Positions 9,587-18,851 of a stretch of DNA of 64,000 nt are shown piece after piece. Numbering within the stretch: position 1 is the first letter of the stretch; each line of letters begins with the position of its first letter. Origin of the DNA: CBDIDH01 sp965277595. GTDB taxonomy: Bacteria > Planctomycetota > Planctomycetia > Isosphaerales > Isosphaeraceae. The stretch spans positions 62,001-126,000 of the forward strand of contig CBDIDH010000001.1 in the NCBI GenBank assembly GCA_965277595.1, read 5' to 3'. Both the position numbers and the translations under genes were made by a program. The notes below the pieces were generated by a model. It did no database searches, was not told the origin of the DNA, and saw only the letters and a program-made list of their open reading frames with translations.

Positions 9587-10120
9587 TCAGATGGGGACAC
9601 CGATCTCTCCGAGCCGTCTTCGGTACAGATCCGCATCGACCTGATCATAACAGCAGAAGGTAACATGGCGTGGGAGTTCGTGCCCGGAGAGCCAGCCCGT
9701 GACCGCCCCGACGGCAATCTGACAGGCTTCATCCTTCGGATACCCATAGGCCCCCGTCGCAATGCTCGGGAAGGCGATCGTCACAAGACCACGAGCCTCG
9801 GCGATCCTGAGCGACTCCCGGTAGCAGGAGGCGAGGGTTTCCGACTCCCCGAAGCTGCCCCCCTCGTAGACCGGCCCGACTGTGTGGATGATGTACCCGG
9901 CGGGGAGCAAGTAACCATTGGTGATCCGGGCCTCGCCTTCGGGACAGAGGCCGATCGACCGACATTCCTCGAACAACCCCGGACCCGCCGCCCGGTGAAC
10001 CGCTCCGTCTACGCCTGACCCGCCGCACAAGGACTCGTTTGCGGCGGTGACGATGGCATCCGCTTCGAGCCTCGTGATATCGCCGATGACAAGACTGATC
10101 CGGTCGGTCGGGTTCAACAC
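9587..10120 (-). CDS. Macrodomain protein (O-acetyl-ADP-ribose deacetylase-like)
   Basis: A 177-residue single macrodomain. ADP-ribose-binding features are in order: VIGDITRLEADAIVTAANES, the Gly-rich loop CGGSGVDGAVHRAAGP, and the second loop PSIATGAYGYP. Family members hydrolyse O-acetyl-ADP-ribose or remove ADP-ribose from proteins or nucleic acids. The start is GTG at 10120 with GGAGG about 8 bp upstream. It stands alone, so a toxin-linked (DarG-like) role is not indicated by neighbours. Confidence 0.92.
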   Translation of the reverse strand: MLNPTDRISLVIGDITRLEADAIVTAANESLCGGSGVDGAVHRAAGPGLFEECRSIGLCPEGEARITNGYLLPAGYIIHTVGPVYEGGSFGESETLASCYRESLRIAEARGLVTIAFPSIATGAYGYPKDEACQIAVGAVTGWLSGHELPRHVTFCCYDQVDADLYRRRLGEIGVPI

Positions 10121-10365
10121 GACGCACCTCCTCGGGACAACGGCCGGGTAGTTCGAGACTCATGATACCCGTGGTCGTTGACGGCAACCAATCCGGCCCA
10201 GGGTGGTGTCTCGTTCCGGTCGTCCCCTCGACGATGGTCAGATACGCTCCGAGGTGGGTTTCTTTCTCCCTAATGATCCCTCGTCCCCTGGTAAAACGCC
10301 CGGTGTTCGGGCACGATGTCCCGGACGACTCGTGACCAGCCGTCGCAACCTTCGGTACGTCCCGC

Positions 10366-11232
10366 ATGGGCAAGATCAGCGACAAACTCGTCAAACGGCT
10401 TGGGAAGAGCCGGAAGCTGGCCCAGGAGCTTCTTCGTGAGGCTGGCTCGATTCAGCAAGCCGTGGACGCCCTGAAGCACGGGGCGACCGCCCGTCTCTCC
10501 CACGGTGTCGCCCTCGACCCGCTGCACGCCGTCCACGTAGCCGTCCAGAACGTCACGTCGGTCTTCGCCGAGCGGATCAGCCAGTTCCCCGAGTTCGAGC
10601 CGTTCTACCGGGCGGCGGTCAGGGCCGAGGACGAGTACCTGCCCGACGGCCCCCCGATGAGCCCGCTGACCAGGAGCTACTTCACCACCTGGGCGTTCTT
10701 CGACCTCCGGTTCGGACCCGACAACGAGACGATCGGGACCTGCCTGCTCGACGTGGGCGAAACCCTCGGGCTGGGGCCGGACGTCACCGAAGCGATTCGC
10801 CGGTTGTCCGAGACCCGGATGGGCGTCCACGAGCACGCAGGAACCAAGGGTGGTCGGTGCCTGCTCAAGGAGTTGATCACGGACGACGGGTTCGAGTGCT
10901 ACGTCCCGGCGGGGTATCCCGGAAAGGCGGGCGAACTCTGGTTCGTGCGGCTCTGCCCGCCGGTCGATCCCGTGGCCTACCACGTCGCCTTCACGACCCC
11001 CTACGTCCTGACGGACTTCGGCAAGGCGGACTGGACGGCGTACCTGAGCAAGTCGCTCATCGGGCTGACGGCCCCGGAGAAGCGGAGGCGGCTTGGGGAA
11101 TTATTGAAGTACGGGCGGGAGCCGGACTTCTGGAACGAGTTTATCTTCAAGGCGTACCACCACCATCGGTCGGACGTCATCTTCCTCACGGGGCTGCCTG
11201 ACGTGCCGGGGAGCTTGCCGCATGCGGACTGA
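10366..11232 (+). CDS. Hypothetical protein
   Basis: A 288-residue soluble protein that I cannot assign. The N terminus is basic and helical (KLVKRLGKSRKLAQELLREA). The body has several conserved-looking stretches (FFDLRFGPDNETIGTCLLDV, then FVRLCPPVDPVAYHVAFTTPY). No membrane segment or catalytic motif stands out. It is divergent from the macrodomain gene across a 245 bp gap that probably holds both promoters. Confidence 0.65.
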   Translation: MGKISDKLVKRLGKSRKLAQELLREAGSIQQAVDALKHGATARLSHGVALDPLHAVHVAVQNVTSVFAERISQFPEFEPFYRAAVRAEDEYLPDGPPMSPLTRSYFTTWAFFDLRFGPDNETIGTCLLDVGETLGLGPDVTEAIRRLSETRMGVHEHAGTKGGRCLLKELITDDGFECYVPAGYPGKAGELWFVRLCPPVDPVAYHVAFTTPYVLTDFGKADWTAYLSKSLIGLTAPEKRRRLGELLKYGREPDFWNEFIFKAYHHHRSDVIFLTGLPDVPGSLPHAD

Positions 11233-11469
11233 GCGGCCGATGGTTAAAGTCCCGGTCGGTCCCATCTCGCCGGGGCTGCTCGTCAGCCTGACCATGCAGG
11301 CAACGGAATGAGCGATCGTGGCCAGGGTCCCCACCGTGATCATGATTGCTCCTCGGTGCCCGCCCATCACCGACTGCCTATGAGCACCGACACACCCGGA
11401 TGGGCGGGTGATCGCCTCGTGCCGAGTACCGGCCACCATCACCCGCCGCCCGCTATCGAGAACTTCGGC

Positions 11470-13356
11470 ATGCTCCGACACGGCGTCATCACGTCACGCA
11501 GCGTCTTTCTCGTCTTCATCCTGCTCGCCCTGAACGCCCGAAGTGTTCCGGCCCAGGGAGTGGAATACGTCAAGGCCCACTACACAAAGCATGAGTTCCA
11601 CATCCCCATGCGGGACGGGGTGAAGCTCTTCACCTCCGTCTACGTCCCCAAGGACGACTCGATCCGCTACCCGATCCTCTTGCAGCGGACCCCCTACGGG
11701 GCATCCCCCTTCGGCACCGACCGCTCCCGGAGGGACCTCGGCCCCTCCCCCCTCTTCGGCAAGGCTGGCTACATCGTCGCCTACCAGGACGTCCGGGGCT
11801 GCTACCTCTCCGAGGGCCGGTTCGAGGACGTCCGGCCCCACAAACCCGACAAGGCCGGTCCGGGCGACACCGACGAGAGCAGTGACGCCTACGACACGAT
11901 CGACTGGCTGGTCAAACACGCCCCCGGCAACAACGGCAAGGTCGGGATCTGGGGCGTGTCCTACCCAGGGTTCTACGCCGCCGCCGGTCTGATCGACGCC
12001 CACCCGGCGCTCAAGGCCGCCTCACCGCAGGCCCCCCTGGTGGACTGCTTCCTCGGGGACGACACCCACCACAACGGGGCCTTCTTCCTCCTCCAGGAGT
12101 TCAACTTCGACGCCGTGTTCGGCCTTCCCCGTCCCGAGCCGACCAAAAAGCCGAACCCCCGGTTCGACCACGGCACGCCCGACGCCTACGACTTCTTCCT
12201 CAGGATGGGACCGCTTTCCAACGCCAACCAACTGCATTTGAAGGGGAGCCGGGCGTTCTGGAACGACCTCATGAAGCACGGCGACTACGACGAGTTCTGG
12301 AAAGCCAGGGCGCTGTTGCCGCACCTCAAAGGCGTCAAGGCGGCGGTGATGACCGTCGGCGGCTGGTTCGACGCCGAGGACCTGTACGGCCCCCTGAACA
12401 CGTACCGGCGGGTCGAGGAGACGAGCCCCGGTGCGAGAAACACGCTGGTGATGGGGCCGTGGACCCACGGCGGGTGGGGACGTGGCGACGGCGAATCGCT
12501 CGGCCCGGTGACGTTCTCGGCGAAGACCGGCGAGTTCTACAGGGAGCAGATCGAGTTCCCGTTCTTCGAGCACCACCTCAAGGGGAAGGGCGATTGGAAC
12601 CCGCCCGAGGCTTGGGTCTTCGAGACGGGCCGAAAGGAGTGGCACAGGCACGGCCGATGGCCCCCCAGGTCGTCGCATCCCAGGTCGCTCTACCTCCACG
12701 CCGACGGCAAACTGGCCTTCGACGCCCCGGAAGGCGGGTCGGGAGAGGCGTTCGACGAGTACGTCAGCGACCCGGCCCACCCCGTCCCATACACCGCCCT
12801 GGTCTCGATCGGCTGCCCTCCCGCCTACATGGCCGAGGACCAGCGGTTCGCCGCCCGTCGGCCCGATGTACTGGTCTACCAGACAGAGCTTCTCATGGAG
12901 GACCTCACGGTCGTCGGCCCGATCCATGCCGAGATCCATCTCTCGACGACGAGGACCGACGCCGACGTGGTGGTCAAGCTGATCGACGTCTACCCCGACG
13001 ATTATCCCGACCCGGAGCCGAACCCGGACGGCGTCCGCATGGGGGGCTACCAGCAACTCGTCCGAGGCGAGGTGATGCGGGGCAAGTTCCGCAACAGTTT
13101 CGAGAGGCCCGAGCCGTTCACGCCGGGCGTTTCGACCCAGGTCTCGTTTGCGATCCAGGACGTCTACCACACGTTCCGGCCCGGCCACCGGGTCATGGTC
13201 CAGGTGCAGGGAAGTTGGTTCCCGCTGGTAGATCGCAACCCGCAGAAGTTCGTGGACATCTACGCCGCCAGGTCGTCCGACTTCGGCAAGGCAACCCACC
13301 GGGTCTATCGCTCGCCGGGCAAATCTTCCTGTCTGAAGCTGCGGGTCATGCCGTGA
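11470..13356 (+). CDS. CocE/NonD-family hydrolase (X-Pro dipeptidyl-peptidase-like), secreted
   Basis: A 628-residue secreted serine hydrolase. An N-terminal signal (SVFLVFILLALNARSVPAQ) is followed by the typical entry MRDGVKLFTSVYVPKD. The nucleophile elbow is GVSYPG (KVGIWGVSYPGFYAA), and the late region VGGWFDAEDLYG plus MGPWTHGGWG supplies the Asp and His of the triad. The last ~220 residues form the beta-sandwich domain of the family. Members cleave acyl esters, amides or X-Pro peptides. ATG at 11470 is chosen because the signal peptide starts there. Confidence 0.9.
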   Translation: MLRHGVITSRSVFLVFILLALNARSVPAQGVEYVKAHYTKHEFHIPMRDGVKLFTSVYVPKDDSIRYPILLQRTPYGASPFGTDRSRRDLGPSPLFGKAGYIVAYQDVRGCYLSEGRFEDVRPHKPDKAGPGDTDESSDAYDTIDWLVKHAPGNNGKVGIWGVSYPGFYAAAGLIDAHPALKAASPQAPLVDCFLGDDTHHNGAFFLLQEFNFDAVFGLPRPEPTKKPNPRFDHGTPDAYDFFLRMGPLSNANQLHLKGSRAFWNDLMKHGDYDEFWKARALLPHLKGVKAAVMTVGGWFDAEDLYGPLNTYRRVEETSPGARNTLVMGPWTHGGWGRGDGESLGPVTFSAKTGEFYREQIEFPFFEHHLKGKGDWNPPEAWVFETGRKEWHRHGRWPPRSSHPRSLYLHADGKLAFDAPEGGSGEAFDEYVSDPAHPVPYTALVSIGCPPAYMAEDQRFAARRPDVLVYQTELLMEDLTVVGPIHAEIHLSTTRTDADVVVKLIDVYPDDYPDPEPNPDGVRMGGYQQLVRGEVMRGKFRNSFERPEPFTPGVSTQVSFAIQDVYHTFRPGHRVMVQVQGSWFPLVDRNPQKFVDIYAARSSDFGKATHRVYRSPGKSSCLKLRVMP

Positions 13357-13489
13357 CGGCGGGCGGGTCGAGAGACGGGTGGACTTATGCGATAGCACCG
13401 AAGTAATCCTTGGTGAGCCGTTTTTCGCCGAGGGTTCTCGGATGAGCCCGCCTCGGCGGACTGCCGATCTCGGTCAAAGGATCATCGTC

Positions 13490-14536
13490 ATGAAGCCGGT
13501 CATCGCCCTTCTCGCCGTTTGCTTCCTTTGCTCATCGGCCTCGGCCCAGTGGATCACTCAGGCGAGCGGGACCAAGGCCCGGCTCCGTGGCCTCAGTGTG
13601 GTCAGCGGCGAGGTCGCCTGGGCCAGCGGGACCGGAGGGACGTTTCTCCGCACGACCGACGGCGGCAAGACCTGGCGGGCCGGTACGGTCCCCGGAGCCT
13701 CGGCCCTCGACTTCCGGGACGTTCATGCCGTTAACGCCGACACCGCCTACCTGCTCTCCATCGGCGGGGGCGACCTTTCCCGGATCTTCAAGACGATCGA
13801 CGGCGGGACGACCTGGGCCACGCTCTACGTGAACCAAGACCCGAAGGGGTTCCTGGACGCCTTCGCCTTTTGGGACGCCGACCACGGCCTGGCCCTCGGT
13901 GATCAAATCGACGGCCGGTTCGTCATCCTGACGACGGAAGACGGAGGCAAGACGTGGGGGCCGATTCCGCCGGAAGGGATGCCCCCGGCGTTAACCGGCG
14001 AAGGGGCGTTCGCCGCCAGCGGCACCTGCCTGGTGGTGAAAGGGGACGACTACGCCTGGTTCGGAACCGGCGGGGCGAAGGCGTCTCGTATCTTCCGCTC
14101 CACGGACCGGGGGAAGACCTGGACTGCCCACGAGACGCCGGTCATGGCGGGTTCAATGACCTCGGGGATCTTCTCGCTGGCGTTCGATGACGCCGACCAC
14201 GGGGTTGCCTTCGGAGGCGACTACAAGGAACCGGGGCGGGCAGGCAACCTCGTCGCCCTGACGTCAGACGGGGGCCGGACCTGGAGGCTGCCGAAAGGCG
14301 AGCAACCGGGTGAATATCGTTCGGCCGTCGCTTTCGTGCCGGGCACGCAGGGACGGACTCTGGTGGCCGTCGGTCCCACCGGGTCGGACGTCTCGGTGGA
14401 CGGGGGCGAGAACTGGCGGCGTCTGGGGACGACGGGCTTTCATGCGGTCGGCCTCGCAGGTCCGTCGGCGGGATGGGCGGTGGGCGAGGACGGATTGGTG
14501 GCAAAGTTCGAGGGAGGGGACCTGAGCGTAAAGTGA
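13490..14536 (+). CDS. Secreted Ycf48/BNR-type beta-propeller protein
   Basis: A 348-residue protein with a clear Sec signal (VIALLAVCFLCSSASAQ) and a seven-bladed-propeller pattern of repeated TTDGGKTWRAG, TIDGGTTWATL, TEDGGKTWGPI, STDRGKTWTAH, TSDGGRTWRLP and SVDGGENWRRL motifs. These are Asp-box repeats as in Ycf48-like and sortilin-type proteins, which usually act as binding scaffolds rather than enzymes. ATG at 13490 directly precedes the signal. It follows the secreted hydrolase by 133 bp on the same strand. Confidence 0.88.
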   Translation: MKPVIALLAVCFLCSSASAQWITQASGTKARLRGLSVVSGEVAWASGTGGTFLRTTDGGKTWRAGTVPGASALDFRDVHAVNADTAYLLSIGGGDLSRIFKTIDGGTTWATLYVNQDPKGFLDAFAFWDADHGLALGDQIDGRFVILTTEDGGKTWGPIPPEGMPPALTGEGAFAASGTCLVVKGDDYAWFGTGGAKASRIFRSTDRGKTWTAHETPVMAGSMTSGIFSLAFDDADHGVAFGGDYKEPGRAGNLVALTSDGGRTWRLPKGEQPGEYRSAVAFVPGTQGRTLVAVGPTGSDVSVDGGENWRRLGTTGFHAVGLAGPSAGWAVGEDGLVAKFEGGDLSVK

Positions 14537-14598
14537 CTTATAGGCTGATCGAGGGGAGCGTGACGATCGCCGCATGAGACTCGCCGAGGAGGCAGCCG

Positions 14599-15141
14599 AT
14601 GGGGGCGACTTATTGGGAGGCCGTCACGGGATACGACGAGGTGTTGGAGGAGGCACTCCGTCGTGTCCAGATCCAGGTCTACCGGGAGGCCGGCCACGAC
14701 CTCCCGAGGCGGTTATCGGAGCGGGTCGAGAGCATGGCCCAGGCGGTTCGATGGTGTGAGGAGGATGACCCGTATAATCTCCTGGGCTTCTACCGAGACG
14801 CCCTCGGCCAGTACCGGCAGATGGCGGCCGGCGGGGTCCCGGAGGAGCCGGAGGCCCAGATCCGCCTGCTGCGAGCCATCGAGACGGTCTCGGGGGATCG
14901 GGTCGGGAACATACTGGATATGACGGGCGTCTCCGAGGGCCAAGAGGAAGGAAAGATCCAACGGCTGTCAACGGGGCGGATGGAGGAGGCGTTCGGCACG
15001 GCGAGCCCCTCACTCCATGAGGCCCGCCGGGCGATGGTCGGACTCGTCGAATCGATCCCTCGGGGGACGGCCATCTGCTTCCCCGTCTACGAAGCCGGGC
15101 GGCCGATGGCTTGGTTCCTTGCGGGCTGTTCGGCGGATTGA
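14599..15141 (+). CDS. Hypothetical protein
   Basis: A 180-residue soluble, mostly helical acidic protein of unknown function; no motif recognised. The start has GAGGAGG seven bases upstream, a strong ribosome-binding site. The C terminus is more hydrophobic (AICFPVYEAGRPMAWFLAGC). It converges with the methyltransferase gene ending at 15172. Confidence 0.62.
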   Translation: MGATYWEAVTGYDEVLEEALRRVQIQVYREAGHDLPRRLSERVESMAQAVRWCEEDDPYNLLGFYRDALGQYRQMAAGGVPEEPEAQIRLLRAIETVSGDRVGNILDMTGVSEGQEEGKIQRLSTGRMEEAFGTASPSLHEARRAMVGLVESIPRGTAICFPVYEAGRPMAWFLAGCSAD

Positions 15142-15171
15142 CGGGACTTGTAAGGCGTAGTAAAGATTCGA

Positions 15172-15783
15172 TCAGCCTTCCCTACGGATCACCGAGAACC
15201 ACGCCTTCGGCCCGCCCTCGCTGAACGAGATGTCCTTGAGGTCGGGGCGGACTTCGTACCTGGACGCCCGGATTTCTTCCACGGCCCAACCCTCCGCAAA
15301 CGCTTCCCGAAGCTCCCGTTCGGAGACCCGCCTCGGTCCCTGGGTGCCAGGTTCCTCCTCGCTGAAGCACAGCAAGAATAGTCGCCCGCCCGGTTTGGTC
15401 ACATGGGCCAGTCCGGCGACGTAACGAGCCCGGTCCTCGTCGGAGAAGACGTGGAACAGGCCACTGTCGATCACGCTGTCGAATTTTCGATCAAGCGTCG
15501 AGAGGGTCTGGGCGTCCGTCTGGACGAACTCGGCGCTCAGACCACGCTCTTCGGCCTTCCGTCTCGCCTCCCGGACGGGGTGTTCGAGGAAGTCGATGCC
15601 GAGCACGGGATGACCCTTCTCGGCGAAGAACAGGGCGTTCTCTCCGGTCCCACAACCCGCATCGAGGACAGCCCCCGTCACCCCGTCGGCGACCTCGACC
15701 AAGGCACGTTGCGGCCTGCCGATGTCCCAGGGCGGTTTGCCTGCATACATCGACTCAAAGGTGGTGCGGTCGGGGACATTCAT
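15172..15783 (-). CDS. Class I SAM-dependent methyltransferase (thiopurine/tellurite-type)
   Basis: A 203-residue Rossmann methyltransferase. Motif I is VLDAGCGTGENALFFAEKG, then the acidic loop end GIDFLEH, QTDAQTL and FDSVIDSGLFHVF. The N-terminal PPWDIGRPQ is typical of the TPMT-like/TehB-like group that methylates small thiols, tellurite or similar compounds. The start at 15783 overlaps the preceding gene's stop as ATGA, so translation is probably coupled. Confidence 0.88.
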   Translation of the reverse strand: MNVPDRTTFESMYAGKPPWDIGRPQRALVEVADGVTGAVLDAGCGTGENALFFAEKGHPVLGIDFLEHPVREARRKAEERGLSAEFVQTDAQTLSTLDRKFDSVIDSGLFHVFSDEDRARYVAGLAHVTKPGGRLFLLCFSEEEPGTQGPRRVSERELREAFAEGWAVEEIRASRYEVRPDLKDISFSEGGPKAWFSVIRREG

Positions 15784-16343
15784 GTTCGATCTCCGTTGAT
15801 CTCCAGCCCCATCGTCATCTGCCAGATGGCCCACACGTCGCAGTCGGCGTGCGGCTCGTCGGGATACTCGGCTCGCAGGTGTTTCTGAACATCCAACGCC
15901 TTCCCATGGTCGGTCAGCAAGCCGCAGTCCGAGAGGTCCGTGGGGGCGAACGCCTTATCGAATCCGCCGCAGTTCACCAGGGCGCTGATGCCCGTCATCA
16001 ACTCCACGAGGTCGAATCCACGAAAGAGGAACCGGGGGTCGGTGAAGGAACCGATATCGGCGGCGGTCGGATTCCGCATCAAGGCCAGGACGTTCGCCCG
16101 ACGATCGTCTCCCAGCTTTTCAAGGAGGTAATCGAGGTCGTGGAATAGGCGGATCAGGAAGCCTTCCTGGACGCCGTGCCGCCAGTCCTCAACGGTCATT
16201 TCCCCGAAGACCGAGGAGCATAGCATCCCGTCCAGCGAGACGACCTCTCGAAGCTGCTTCAAGCCGGACCACTCCATGAATTTTCGCCACGATTCTCCGC
16301 TGGCCGGGCCGAATCGCTCGACGGCGGTGTAGAAGACAGGCAT
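15780..16343 (-). CDS. Hypothetical protein coupled to the methyltransferase gene
   Basis: A 187-residue soluble protein without recognised motifs. ATG at 16343 has GAGAG-rich sequence just upstream; the longer frame to 16511 overlaps the SprT-like gene and looks non-coding. The stop overlaps the next start (ATGA), linking it to the methyltransferase. Confidence 0.6.
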   Translation of the reverse strand: MPVFYTAVERFGPASGESWRKFMEWSGLKQLREVVSLDGMLCSSVFGEMTVEDWRHGVQEGFLIRLFHDLDYLLEKLGDDRRANVLALMRNPTAADIGSFTDPRFLFRGFDLVELMTGISALVNCGGFDKAFAPTDLSDCGLLTDHGKALDVQKHLRAEYPDEPHADCDVWAIWQMTMGLEINGDRT

Positions 16344-16401
16344 GGTTCTCTCTCTCTGAAGCACGATTCGGCTCATCGTATCGTCCGCAAGCGATTCGCC
16401 G

Positions 16402-17016
16402 TCATCCCGACCTGGGTCGCCAGGAGATTTCGCTGCGGTGAGAGCACTTGCAGCGCCAGACGCCCGCCTTCGGCTTGCGGTGCCGCAGATGCACGGACCC
16501 GCAGCCCGCACACTTGGCCTCCCATTTCGCCGACTCCTGGGCGGTCATCGGCACGACGGGCCTGCGTGCCGGGTCGCCCGTGTACTCGAACGTCAGCGGC
16601 GAGCGGGCCTCGCACTTGCAGCGGTAGCCGCCCAGGCTCCTGGGTCGCCTGTAAAGGTGAAAGGTCTTCTGGCAGGCTGGACATGATGCCTGCCAGTCGC
16701 CGGGCTTCACGACGGCCTGGTGCGAGCTTTCGCAGGCACGAGGCGTTGCACCCACCCGGATCGCAACAGCCTTCCAGGCCGGGCCGTGCTTGGCGGCGGG
16801 GCCGGCGACGGCGTGGGCGATCTCGTGGAGGAGCGTGTCGAGGACCGTCTCCGGGGGACTATTCCGGGCGTAATACTCGGCGATCTCGATTTGCCTCGTC
16901 CTGTACTTGCACACGCCCAGCCGACGCTTCGTATTTGCCAATCCGAAGGTCCAGCCGTGCAGGCCGTGCTTCGTCAACTCCTGCCGGGCGATCGTCTCAA
17001 GCTCCTTCAGATCCAT
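16402..17016 (-). CDS. SprT-like zinc metalloprotease
   Basis: A 204-residue SprT/Spartan-type protein. The catalytic HEIAHA (HExxH) sits near residue 65, preceded by TVLDTLL and followed by a GPAWK segment with a downstream helix, as in the family. Two Cys-pair zinc knuckles follow: CPACQKTF...CKC and CAGCGSVHLRH...CKC. SprT-like proteases act on DNA-bound proteins in some organisms; bacterial roles are poorly known. The start at 17016 gives MDLKELETIARQEL, a natural N terminus. Confidence 0.85.
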   Translation of the reverse strand: MDLKELETIARQELTKHGLHGWTFGLANTKRRLGVCKYRTRQIEIAEYYARNSPPETVLDTLLHEIAHAVAGPAAKHGPAWKAVAIRVGATPRACESSHQAVVKPGDWQASCPACQKTFHLYRRPRSLGGYRCKCEARSPLTFEYTGDPARRPVVPMTAQESAKWEAKCAGCGSVHLRHRKPKAGVWRCKCSHRSEISWRPRSG

Positions 17017-17099
17017 CCCCCGCTCCCCCGTATCCCTGGATCGGTCGGCTATCGTGCGGCCAGAACCGCCTGCTTGCGAGAAGGTGTCGGGTCGGGAGT

Positions 17100-17507
17100 T
17101 CACCCCAGGTTGTAAGTGTTGAACCCGCCCGCCTCGATCACTTCTGCCACCCTCCTGAACAGGGTCTCCCCGTAGTTAATATCCCTGTAGTTGTCGGTCA
17201 GGAAGACCTTGACCGGCGGGTCGGTGTTGAACATGAAGAACCGATCAAGGGGCGGGTGGAACCAGTCCCGGCCGGCGACGGGCAGCCAACGGGGTCGCCG
17301 ACCGTAGCGAGACAAGAACCGCCATAAGCGTGAGGGCCGAGGCCAACGGGCGATCCCTGCGAAGGGGAAGACGACCCACTCGCCTGCCGACCGGAGTTCG
17401 AGCCGGTCGGGCCGGACGACCACCTCGGAGACGTCGGGTAGCCCCTCGACACGGCTGGGTACGAAACCGATGGTTTGTTCGTCGTTGCTGACGGCCTCTC
17501 GGTGCAT
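17100..17507 (-). CDS. Hypothetical protein
   Basis: A 135-residue protein of unknown function with a basic, Trp-rich middle (ARWPRPSRLWRFLSRYGRR) and an ordered C terminus (KVFLTDNYRDINYGETLF). Much of the upstream open frame is a shadow of the next gene, so ATG at 17507 is preferred. Confidence 0.5.
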   Translation of the reverse strand: MHREAVSNDEQTIGFVPSRVEGLPDVSEVVVRPDRLELRSAGEWVVFPFAGIARWPRPSRLWRFLSRYGRRPRWLPVAGRDWFHPPLDRFFMFNTDPPVKVFLTDNYRDINYGETLFRRVAEVIEAGGFNTYNLG

Positions 17508-17548
17508 GCCTGCTCCGTGTCCCACGACACACGCTCGTCGTCGTGCGG

Positions 17549-18433
17549 CTAATCCTTTCTGGTCTCGCCGGGTATGAGTCGGACGCTCCGCTTCGTACGG
17601 CCCTCGACCGGCTTGCCGACGGTGATTACCAACTGGTTGTCTTTCGCCACGGCGTCTGCGTAGTCGGGCACCCCTTTCGGGTAAACCGCCTCGGCGGACG
17701 TCACCTCGACCGGCTTGCCGTTGACGACCAGATTCCCGAGCGTCACCGTCACCCTCGGGATCTCGTCCACCGGGATGCGGCGGCCGTAGACCTCGACGAA
17801 ACTGGCGAGCTTGCGGGACAGGACGAGATCCTCCCCCTTGAACCGGACCGCCCCGACGAACACGTTCTCGTCCTTCTCGTGCGAGTAAACGAACGACCCG
17901 ACCCAGGTACAGGGCTTGCCGCCGACCTCCTCCTCGTCCATGCGGACGACCTTGAACGTGTACGTGCCCTTGTGCCATTCGTAGGGCCGCCGCACACTCA
18001 CGAAGTCCCCCTCGTGGCCCGAACTCTGACAGAAACCGCCGATGGAGGGACGGATGGCGTCGAGGCCCCGCTCGCCCCACATCGAGAAGAGGAAGCCGGG
18101 GCCGAGCTTGCGGACCTCGGGGCTCTTCTTGGTGTGGCCGTCCACCTGCGTCTGGATGCCCCCGTAGAACGGCGTCTTGCCGAGGTGCCCGAGGCCGATC
18201 GGGGCGATGTACAGGTTGTTCGAGGAGGGCACGTCGTCGCTGATCGTCACGTCGATGCAGTAGCTCTGAAACGGCACGTCCTTGCCGATGTCCCACCACA
18301 CGTCCACGAGATGCCACGGCATCCGGGAATATTGCGACTCGTCGGCCGTCGCCCTCCTCGGCCCGAAGGTCGTCAGGCTACCGAGGATAAGGAGACCCGC
18401 CAGGAAGAGGGGCGGGACGATCCGTTTGTTCAC
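17549..18433 (-). CDS. Secreted hypothetical protein, possibly DUF3472-like
   Basis: A 294-residue exported protein. The signal peptide is IVPPLFLAGLLILGSLTTFG, with cleavage near ATADES. The mature part is beta-rich, with segments such as VDVWWDIGKDVPFQSYCIDV, FYGGIQTQVDGH and LGPGFLFSMWGERG that recall DUF3472-type carbohydrate-associated proteins; I hold that weakly. The start is GTG at 18433, with AGGAAG six bases upstream. Confidence 0.65.
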   Translation of the reverse strand: MNKRIVPPLFLAGLLILGSLTTFGPRRATADESQYSRMPWHLVDVWWDIGKDVPFQSYCIDVTISDDVPSSNNLYIAPIGLGHLGKTPFYGGIQTQVDGHTKKSPEVRKLGPGFLFSMWGERGLDAIRPSIGGFCQSSGHEGDFVSVRRPYEWHKGTYTFKVVRMDEEEVGGKPCTWVGSFVYSHEKDENVFVGAVRFKGEDLVLSRKLASFVEVYGRRIPVDEIPRVTVTLGNLVVNGKPVEVTSAEAVYPKGVPDYADAVAKDNQLVITVGKPVEGRTKRSVRLIPGETRKD

Positions 18434-18475
18434 GACGGTCTTCCTTTCAATGAGCCGCTCCGAAAGCGTTGGGGA

Positions 18476-18820
18476 TCATCGCCGCACTTTGTCCGTGGAT
18501 GCCCGGAAGCGACCGCTCAACGCCTTGGCGATCTCACAGGCCAGCGGGACCACGGCGAGAGGTTCCCCGAAGACGTAGATCAGTTTCGAGTCGTCGAAGG
18601 ACCAACTCATCGACCCGACCTCCTTGCCATCGACGACGACACGGGCGACGTCGGGGAGCGGCTTGATGGTCATCCTCATCTTCGTGAACGGGCTGGTGCC
18701 CTCGACCGGCTCGGGCGGGACGAGGTTCGGGTGCCCCCCGATCAGGTCGATCCAGCGCCGGTTGTCTATGCCCGGTGGGTCGGGCTCACGGACGATTTCA
18801 CCGATCAGGTCGAAGTCCAA
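18476..18820 (-). CDS. Hypothetical protein, TTG start
   Basis: A 114-residue soluble protein, not recognised. It begins at TTG 18820 with GGAGA upstream. The C-terminal half (VARVVVDGKEVGSMSWSF, then LIYVFGEPLAVVPLACEIAK) alternates beta and helix. It sits in a run of minus-strand secreted or hypothetical genes with short gaps, so it may be part of an operon. Confidence 0.55.
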   Translation of the reverse strand: MDFDLIGEIVREPDPPGIDNRRWIDLIGGHPNLVPPEPVEGTSPFTKMRMTIKPLPDVARVVVDGKEVGSMSWSFDDSKLIYVFGEPLAVVPLACEIAKALSGRFRASTDKVRR

Positions 18821-18851
18821 ATGCTGTCTCCGGTCTATCAGCGAGGACGAC